DNA of 12,305 bases from DATNBT01 sp964579765. Lineage in GTDB: Bacteria; Acidobacteriota; Vicinamibacteria; Vicinamibacterales; CAVVIG01. Each line of letters begins with the position of its first letter. The stretch's first letter is position 1. The DNA is taken from assembly GCA_964579765.1 (NCBI GenBank), contig CAZOIK010000004.1, forward strand, positions 1-12,305. The letters are read 5' to 3'. Shown in pieces: positions 7,802 through 12,305 of the stretch. The notes beneath the pieces were generated by a model that saw only the letters and a program-made list of their open reading frames with translations, made no database searches and was not told the DNA's origin. The translations under genes and the position numbers were made by a program.

Positions 7802-10026
7802 TCCTCGCGTCGTTTCCGCCCTGGTGGTTGGCGGCGATCGCGCTCGCGGTCGTCATCGGCGCGCTCGCGCTCGCATATCGCCGGCCGCTCGTGCCGCTCT
7901 CGCGCCCGAAGCTCGCAGCGCTCGTGCTGCTGCGCGCGTCCGCGGTTGTGCTGCTGCTGTTCGTCCTCGTCCGGCCGATGACGCTCGGCCGTCCCGACAC
8001 GGCGCACGCTCCCGTCGTGCCGGTGCTCATCGACGCGTCGCGCAGCATGGGCATCGCCGACGCCGACGGGCTGACGCGGGTGGACCGCGCGAAGGCGATT
8101 GCGGAGTTCGACCTGCTGCCCGCCCTCGCCAGGAGCGTTCGAACGCCTGTGTTCGCCGTCGGCGCCGACGCGGCCGAGACGCCGCTTGCCTCCATCCAGG
8201 CGGCGTCGCCGCGGAGCGATCTCCTCGCCGCGCTGTCGCGCGTACGCGAGCGGTTTCGCGGACAACGTGTCGCGGGCATCGTGTTGCTGTCGGACGGCGC
8301 CGACACCGGCCGGCTTCCGGCCGCGGCGTCGGCGGCGCGCGACGCTCTGACGGTGCCGGTGTACGCCATCGGCATCGGCGACACGACGGGCCCGCGCGAT
8401 CGCGAGGTGGTGAGCATTGCCGCAGGCGATCCGCGGCTGATCGACGCGTCGGTCGATCTGCAGGTCGCGACGTCGAGCTCCGGATTCGGATCCGCGCCGT
8501 ACGACGTGCGGCTGCTCGCAAACGGAACGGCAGTCCAGTCGAAGCGCGTATCGCCGTCCGCCGATGCCACGCCTGTGCACGTCACCTTCACCGTCGTCCC
8601 CGGCGCGTCTGCGCCGACCGTCTACACGGTGGAAGTGCCAGCGGCGCCGAACGAATCGATCGTCGAGAACAACGCGCAGACGATCGTCGTGAACGCGCCG
8701 GGACGGAAACGCCGCATGCTGGCGATCGCCGGCGCGCCCGGGTTCGAGCACAGCTTCATGATGCGTGCGTGGTCGGCGGACGCCGGCCTGGACGTTGACG
8801 CGGTTGTCCGCAAGGGGAAGAACGCCGAGGGGCGCGAGACGTTCGTCATCCAGGCGCCGGCCGAGCGGGCCCGCGCGCTCTCGTCAGGATTTCCCGCGCG
8901 CCTCGAGGATCTGTACGCATACGACGCCCTCGTCGTCGAAGACGTCGAGGGCAGCTTCTTCACGCGCGCGCAGCTCGCGGCGATCGCCGACTTCGTCGCG
9001 CAGCGAGGCGGCGGCGTGCTCGTGGCGGGCAACCGATCGCTCGGGCAGGGCGGGTTCGCCGGCACGCCGCTCGAGCCCGTGCTGCCCGTGGAGCTCGACG
9101 CGCGACGCGGCGGCGTCGCACGAGCGATGCTCACGGGCGATCGCGCCGAGCCGAATCACGTGACGCCGACGGCCGACGGCGAGACGCACCCGATCATGCG
9201 GCTTGGCGTGACGGCGGCTGAGACGCGCGCACAATGGGCCGCGCTGCCCGCGCTCGCCGCGTCCACGCCGCTCGGACCACCGCGGGCCGGCGCGTCGGTG
9301 CTGGCCGTCGTCGCCGCGCCCGATGGCGGCGTCTTTCCGGTGGTGGCCGTGCAGCGCTACGGCGAGGGCCGATCGATGACTTTCGGCGGCGACGCGTCGT
9401 GGCGCTGGCGCATGCTGTCGCCGTCCACCGACCGGAGCCACGAGCTGTTCTGGCGGCAGGCCGCACGCTGGCTGGCCGGGTCGTCGCCCGATCCGGTGAC
9501 GATGACCGTGCGTAAGGAACTCGAGCCCGGCGACGCCGGCGCGATTGACGTCAACGCGCGGGATGCGTCGTTTTCGCCCGTTCCGGACGCGCAGGTCACG
9601 GCGAGCGTGGCGGCAGATGGCGAACCGATGCAACCACTCGTCGTTCGGCGCGGAGACGCTGCCGGACATTTCGCCGCCGCGTTCTCTCCCGCACGTGCCG
9701 GGCTCTATCGCGTTCACGTCGATGCCGCACGCGGCGCTGTGACGCTCGGCGGCGCGGACGAGACGATCTACGTCGGCGGAGCCAGCCGCGAATTCGCCGA
9801 TCCGCGGCTGAACGAAGGCGTGCTGCGTCGGCTCGCGCGTGACTCGGGTGGACGCTACGTCCGCGCGCCGGACGCGTCCCGCGTGCTGTCATGGCTCGAC
9901 GCCGCGACGCGCCAGCCTGCCGAGCCGGACCGCCGCGACGCGTGGGATCGGCCGTGGCTGCTCGCGGCTGTCGTCCTGCTCCTCGGAGTCGAGTGGACGC
10001 TGCGTCGCCGATGGGGGCTGCGATGA
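7798..10026 (+). CDS. Second membrane vWA protein with GATase-like and Ig-like domains
   Basis: 742 residues from GTG 7798, which overlaps the preceding stop (GTGA); no clear Shine-Dalgarno, so re-initiation is likely. Layout: helix 1 (about 8-27), basic loop YRRPLVPLSRPK, helix 2 (about 40-60), and a vWA domain with MIDAS DASRS at 79-83 and VLLSDGADT at 162-170. A beta-sandwich region (about 205-300) leads to a class I GATase-like region (about 306-560) with YDALVVEDVEG (375-385), FVAQRGGGVLVAGN (399-412) and RYGEGRSMTFGGDASWRW (520-537). A second Ig-like module (about 570-660) and a final helix (about 719-735, ending LRRRWGLR) complete it. The same topology as the BatA-type protein places the bulk in the periplasm. 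There is no cysteine anywhere, so the GATase fold is non-catalytic here. It is probably a paralogue or heteromeric partner of the BatA-type protein. Confidence 0.88.
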   Translation: MILASFPPWWLAAIALAVVIGALALAYRRPLVPLSRPKLAALVLLRASAVVLLLFVLVRPMTLGRPDTAHAPVVPVLIDASRSMGIADADGLTRVDRAKAIAEFDLLPALARSVRTPVFAVGADAAETPLASIQAASPRSDLLAALSRVRERFRGQRVAGIVLLSDGADTGRLPAAASAARDALTVPVYAIGIGDTTGPRDREVVSIAAGDPRLIDASVDLQVATSSSGFGSAPYDVRLLANGTAVQSKRVSPSADATPVHVTFTVVPGASAPTVYTVEVPAAPNESIVENNAQTIVVNAPGRKRRMLAIAGAPGFEHSFMMRAWSADAGLDVDAVVRKGKNAEGRETFVIQAPAERARALSSGFPARLEDLYAYDALVVEDVEGSFFTRAQLAAIADFVAQRGGGVLVAGNRSLGQGGFAGTPLEPVLPVELDARRGGVARAMLTGDRAEPNHVTPTADGETHPIMRLGVTAAETRAQWAALPALAASTPLGPPRAGASVLAVVAAPDGGVFPVVAVQRYGEGRSMTFGGDASWRWRMLSPSTDRSHELFWRQAARWLAGSSPDPVTMTVRKELEPGDAGAIDVNARDASFSPVPDAQVTASVAADGEPMQPLVVRRGDAAGHFAAAFSPARAGLYRVHVDAARGAVTLGGADETIYVGGASREFADPRLNEGVLRRLARDSGGRYVRAPDASRVLSWLDAATRQPAEPDRRDAWDRPWLLAAVVLLLGVEWTLRRRWGLR
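10013..10017 (+). promoter_or_regulatory. Shine-Dalgarno deciding the start of the caspase-fold gene
   Basis: GGGGG lies 5 nt before ATG 10023. It overlaps the other in-frame ATG (10011) and so cannot serve that one, which favours 10023 as the start. ATG 10023 also overlaps the preceding stop (ATGA 10023-10026). Confidence 0.5.
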
Positions 10027-10931
10027 TCGGCGTCCGCGCGGCGTTCGTGCTCGCGCTGTCGCTCGCAATCACGTCGCCGGCCGTCGCCGAGGAGCACTAC
10101 GCGTTGATCGTCTCCGGCGCGTCCGGCGGTGAGGCGTATGCGAAGAAGTACGACGGCTGGCGCGATCGGCTGGCGACGACGCTGACCTCGACGTTCGGCT
10201 ATCCGCGCGATCACGTCGTGTCGCTGCGTGAGGCGACGCGCGGCCGGCTCGAGCAGGCGGTCCGCGATCTTCGTAGTCGCGTGTCGAAGGACGATCTGCT
10301 GTTCATCGCGCTCATCGGCCACGGCACGGGCGACAAGATCAACCTCGTCGGGCCGGACATGACGGCCTCCGACCTGGCCGCGCAGCTGAGCGCCATGCCG
10401 GGCCGTCTCGTCGTCGCCGACATGACGTCGTCGAGCTTCCCGTTCCTTCGACAGCTCGCGGCGCCCGGCCGCATCGTCGTCACGGCCACGGCCTCGCCGG
10501 CTCAGGAGTTCGAGACGGTCTTCCCCGAGTTCTTCATCGCCGCGCTGAGCGATCCGTCCGCCGACAGGAACAAGGACGGTCGCGTCTCGCTGCTCGAGGC
10601 GTTCGCGGCCGCCAGCGCGCAGGTACGCACGTGGTTCGATCAGCACAACCGGCTGCCGACCGAGCGCGCGCTGCTCGACGACGACGGAGACGGCGTGGGG
10701 AGAGAGGCGCCCGATCCGTCGCCTGACGGCGCGGTTGCGGCCGCGACGTATCTGCAGCCGCGCGCCGTGCCCGCCGGCGACGAGACGGCGCGACGCGAAG
10801 CGGAAATCGAGTCGCAGATCGAGGCGCTCAAGGTGCGGCGATCGACGATGTCCCCGGCGGCGTACGACGCGGAAATGGAGCGGCTGCTGACCGAGCTCGC
10901 GCGGCTGTCCTCGTCGCGCCGCGCGAAATGA
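10023..10931 (+). CDS. Exported caspase/legumain-fold protein lacking the catalytic Cys
   Basis: 302 residues from ATG 10023; the open frame continues upstream into the previous gene, but ATGA overlap and ribosome site support this start. A signal peptide covers about 1-22 (cleavage near AVA-EEH). The next part has the order of clan CD peptidases (C13/C14 type): a first strand HYALIVSGASGG (25-36), a helix with YDGWRDRL, then DDLLFIALIGHGTGDK (90-105) carrying the His-Gly dyad half (H100-G101). The second dyad position, normally DxCxSG, reads DMTSSS (133-138), so Thr135 stands where Cys should be. The protein contains no cysteine. A later segment, DRNKDGRVSLLE (181-192), looks like an EF-hand/dockerin-type calcium loop, and DDDGDG (219-224) may be another. 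The C-terminus (about 255-298) is a charged helical hairpin. It is best read as a pseudoprotease or binding module ending the operon; a Thr/Ser-based activity cannot be excluded. Confidence 0.78.
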   Translation: MIGVRAAFVLALSLAITSPAVAEEHYALIVSGASGGEAYAKKYDGWRDRLATTLTSTFGYPRDHVVSLREATRGRLEQAVRDLRSRVSKDDLLFIALIGHGTGDKINLVGPDMTASDLAAQLSAMPGRLVVADMTSSSFPFLRQLAAPGRIVVTATASPAQEFETVFPEFFIAALSDPSADRNKDGRVSLLEAFAAASAQVRTWFDQHNRLPTERALLDDDGDGVGREAPDPSPDGAVAAATYLQPRAVPAGDETARREAEIESQIEALKVRRSTMSPAAYDAEMERLLTELARLSSSRRAK

Positions 10932-10946
10932 CGGATCCGACGCCGT

Positions 10947-11011
10947 GTAGTGCAGGCCTTCAGGCCTGCCGGCGACCGCGGACCTGAAGGTCCGCGCGAC
11001 AAGGTCCCTAC
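10947..11011. repeat. Tandem double-hairpin element between convergent genes
   Basis: Hairpin 1 pairs GCAGGCC (10952-10958) with GGCCTGC (10963-10969) around the loop TTCA. Hairpin 2 pairs CGCGGACC (10977-10984) with GGTCCGCG (10989-10996) around the loop TGAA. The two 18-nt hairpins are near reverse complements of each other, and their loops are complementary. Outer GTAG (10947-10950) and CTAC (11008-11011) frame the unit, so the right edge touches the stop codon of the rhomboid gene. I recall closely similar units (read in protein as AGLKACTT) scattered in Vicinamibacteria-like genomes; that is memory, not a search. It may act on transcripts from both sides, but there is no T-run of an intrinsic terminator. 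Confidence 0.65.
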
Positions 11012-11661
11012 GCCTCCCAGTAAGCGGTGCGCTCGGGTTTCCGGAAGAGAAACACGCCGCCGATGCCGACGAGGAATCCGGCGACGTGCGCGGCGAACGC
11101 GACGCCGCCGCCGGTCCCGCTCGTCACGGCGACCGCACCGGCGTTCACGAGCTGCATCAGAAACCAGAAGCCGAGCAGGACGATGGCCGGGATCTCGATG
11201 ATCTCGATCCAGAAAAAGAAGATCAGCGTGAGCACCCGCGACTGCGGGTAGAGGACGAAGTAGGCGCCCATCATGCCGGCAATCGCGCCGCTCGCGCCGA
11301 TCGTCGGCAGCATCGACGCCGGGTTCATGAACACCTGGCCGAGCGCCGCCACGATCCCGCACAACAGGTAGAAGACGAGAAAACGGCCGTGGCCGCAGCG
11401 ATCCTCGACGTTGTCGCCGAAGATCCACAGGTACCACATGTTGCCGAGGATGTGCGACCAGCCGCCGTGCAGGAACATCGACGTCACGAGCGTCGCCGCG
11501 TGAAAGTTGCCGGGGACGACGCCGTAGACGAAGAGAAAGCGCTGAAGGTCGTGCGGATCGAGCGAGAGCTCGAAGAAGAACGCCAGCGCGTTCAGGACGA
11601 TGATCGAGATGGTGACGTACGGAAAGGTCCGGGAGGGGATGACGTCGCGAAGCGGGATCAT
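11008..11661 (-). CDS. Rhomboid-family intramembrane serine protease
   Basis: 217 residues, a normal length for a bacterial six-helix rhomboid. It cleaves transmembrane segments of other proteins within the inner membrane. All key residues are visible: HGGWSHILGNMWYLWIFG at 65-82 holds the HxxxxHxxxN motif with the oxyanion Asn74, GASGAIAG at 122-129 carries the nucleophile Ser124, and AHVAGFLVG at 191-199 carries the catalytic His192. Hydrophobic helices lie near 14-31, 56-80, 94-112, 122-140, 145-172 and 186-205. The N-terminal MIPLRDVIPSRTFPYVT is typical of this subfamily and supports the ATG at 11661. No Shine-Dalgarno is visible, because the palindromic element directly precedes the start. 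It lies downstream of the isopropylmalate synthase gene on the same strand, but functional linkage is unlikely. Its substrate is unknown. Confidence 0.95.
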   Translation of the reverse strand: MIPLRDVIPSRTFPYVTISIIVLNALAFFFELSLDPHDLQRFLFVYGVVPGNFHAATLVTSMFLHGGWSHILGNMWYLWIFGDNVEDRCGHGRFLVFYLLCGIVAALGQVFMNPASMLPTIGASGAIAGMMGAYFVLYPQSRVLTLIFFFWIEIIEIPAIVLLGFWFLMQLVNAGAVAVTSGTGGGVAFAAHVAGFLVGIGGVFLFRKPERTAYWEA

Positions 11662-11739
11662 AGAAGTTAGAACTGAGAAGTCAGAAGTTAGAAGTACGAA
11701 TCGTACTTCTTGGTTCCAACTTCTTACTTCTAACTTTCA
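11661..11739. repeat. AT-rich palindrome with 39-nt arms between leuA-like and rhomboid genes
   Basis: The arms 11661-11699 and 11701-11739 pair around a single central base (11700); 30 of 39 pairs are Watson-Crick and 3 more are G-T on this strand. The innermost 10 pairs, AGAAGTACGA with TCGTACTTCT, are perfect. The left arm contains AGAAGTTAGAA twice (11662-11672 and 11683-11693, period 21). Composition is sharply AT-richer than both neighbours. It occupies the whole spacer, abutting the stop of the isopropylmalate synthase and the start codon of the rhomboid. It resembles a REP/MITE-like mobile palindrome; it has no coding capacity. Confidence 0.75.
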
Positions 11740-12305
11740 TCACACGCCGTGGCCGTACCCGACGTGCTCGACGGCGCCGTTGACGTCTTCGGGGGCGCTC
11801 TTGCCCTGGCGGACGCGTTCGACGATGCGGCGGAGATCGCCGTCGCCGACGATCTTACGGTGTTCCCCGAAGGTGATGACCGCGCGGTAGACGTGCTCGA
11901 TTTCGTCGGCCGTGACCCTGAGGCCGAGCGCGTCGCAGCGCCGCTGGACCGCGTGCCGGCCCGAGTGGCGCCCGATGACGAGCTGCTCGGGCTGCTGCCC
12001 GACGTCCTGCGGGCGCATGATCTCGTAGGTGCGCGCGTCCTTCAGCACGCCGTCCTGGTGGATGCCGGCCTCGTGCGCGAACGCGTTGCGGCCGACGATG
12101 GCCTTGTTCGCCTGGACGGGTTCGTCCGCGAGCTTCGCGAGGAGCTGGCTCGTCTCGAACAGCTTCGCCGAGTGGATGGCCGTGTCGAAGGGCATGCGGT
12201 CCTGACGGACGCGCATCGCCATGACGATCTCCTCGAGCGCCGCGTTGCCCGCGCGCTCGCCGATGCCGTTGATCGTGCACTCGACCTGGCGGCAGCCGCC
12301 CTGGA
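11740..12305 (-). CDS. leuA: 2-isopropylmalate synthase, C-terminal part (5' end outside window)
   Basis: The visible part has 187 complete codons (first complete codon 12303-12301), ending TGA-TGA at 11742-11737. Isopropylmalate synthase condenses acetyl-CoA with 2-oxoisovalerate, the first committed step of leucine synthesis. Diagnostic motifs are VECTINGIGERAGN (7-20 of the visible part), the second signature of the family; NKAIVGRNAFAHEAGIHQDG (66-85), with the metal/active-site region HEAGIHQDGVLK; and LVIGRHSGRHA (108-118). These favour LeuA over homocitrate or citramalate synthase, though the N-terminus would settle it. After HQDGVLK only about 100 residues remain. The usual C-terminal regulatory (LeuA dimer) domain of about 120-130 residues, which senses leucine, is absent, and the palindromic element begins right at the stop. 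Confidence 0.9.
   Translation of the reverse strand, partial: QGGCRQVECTINGIGERAGNAALEEIVMAMRVRQDRMPFDTAIHSAKLFETSQLLAKLADEPVQANKAIVGRNAFAHEAGIHQDGVLKDARTYEIMRPQDVGQQPEQLVIGRHSGRHAVQRRCDALGLRVTADEIEHVYRAVITFGEHRKIVGDGDLRRIVERVRQGKSAPEDVNGAVEHVGYGHGV

Noticed and set aside
3497..8489. Shared 12-mer GGATTCGGATCC in the two vWA genes (near 3499 and 8479)
   Set aside because: It encodes similar Gly-Phe-Gly-Ser segments in both genes, but occurs only twice and in coding sequence. Chance or weak paralogy explains it better than a regulatory site.
7765..8751. Minus-strand open frame opposite the second vWA gene
   Set aside because: It has the same antisense bias; the sense strand carries a MIDAS motif and membrane helices.
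1..10931. Anti-phage or conflict system based on MoxR, vWA and a caspase-like protein
   Set aside because: vWA-MoxR conflict systems exist, but here the caspase-like protein is exported and lacks its Cys, the other parts are predicted to be periplasmic, there is no toxin-like effector, and base composition is uniform. An envelope assembly role fits better, though this is not proven.
10640..11437. Minus-strand open frame spanning the convergent gap
   Set aside because: It crosses the double-hairpin repeat and lies out of frame in the rhomboid gene. The repeat yields an SPAGLKACTT-type stretch that I recognise as a common translation artefact.
11855..12280. Second minus-strand open frame inside the isopropylmalate synthase region
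   Set aside because: It is a frame-shifted shadow; the adjacent frame has the complete VECTINGIGERAGN and HEAGIHQDG motifs.

Overview
The window is about 12.3 kb of very GC-rich bacterial DNA, dense with genes. The codon bias, the gene set (DUF4159, MoxR, DUF58, BatA-like vWA proteins, DUF4175) and the type of intergenic palindrome suggest an Acidobacteriota genome, probably Vicinamibacteria-like. That assignment is inference from memory of such genomes; no rRNA or marker gene is present to confirm it.

Positions 1-10931 (+ strand) hold one long gene cluster. In order: the 3' end of a TPR protein, an exported DUF4159 protein, a MoxR AAA+ ATPase, a soluble DUF58 vWA-like protein, a membrane BatA-type vWA protein, a very large DUF4175 membrane protein with a charged coiled-coil tail, a second membrane vWA protein, and an exported caspase/legumain-fold protein. 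Five of the seven junctions are stop/start overlaps (GTGA, TGATG, ATGA) and one is a 2-nt gap. The only real break is the roughly 100 nt in front of moxR, which holds an imperfect palindrome. The positive-inside rule places MoxR and DUF58 in the cytosol. It places both membrane vWA proteins, the DUF4175 tail, DUF4159 and the caspase-fold protein outside the inner membrane. The whole reads as an envelope-spanning MoxR/vWA chaperone-like machine of unknown substrate. The last gene keeps the His-Gly of the C13/C14 protease fold, but Thr replaces the catalytic Cys and the protein has no cysteine at all, so it looks like a pseudoprotease.

Positions 10932-11007 are a convergent intergenic gap with two tandem GC hairpins whose loops are complementary. 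On the minus strand, 11008-11661 encodes a complete rhomboid intramembrane serine protease. Upstream of it, 11740-12305 encodes the C-terminal part of a 2-isopropylmalate synthase that ends without the usual leucine-sensing regulatory domain. The 78 nt between these two genes is almost entirely one AT-rich 39-bp-arm palindrome.

Each of the three sizeable intergenic gaps therefore carries a palindrome, and the three are unrelated in sequence. No tRNA, rRNA, CRISPR array, transposase or clear sigma-factor promoter is visible. No stretch longer than 300 nt lacks a gene.
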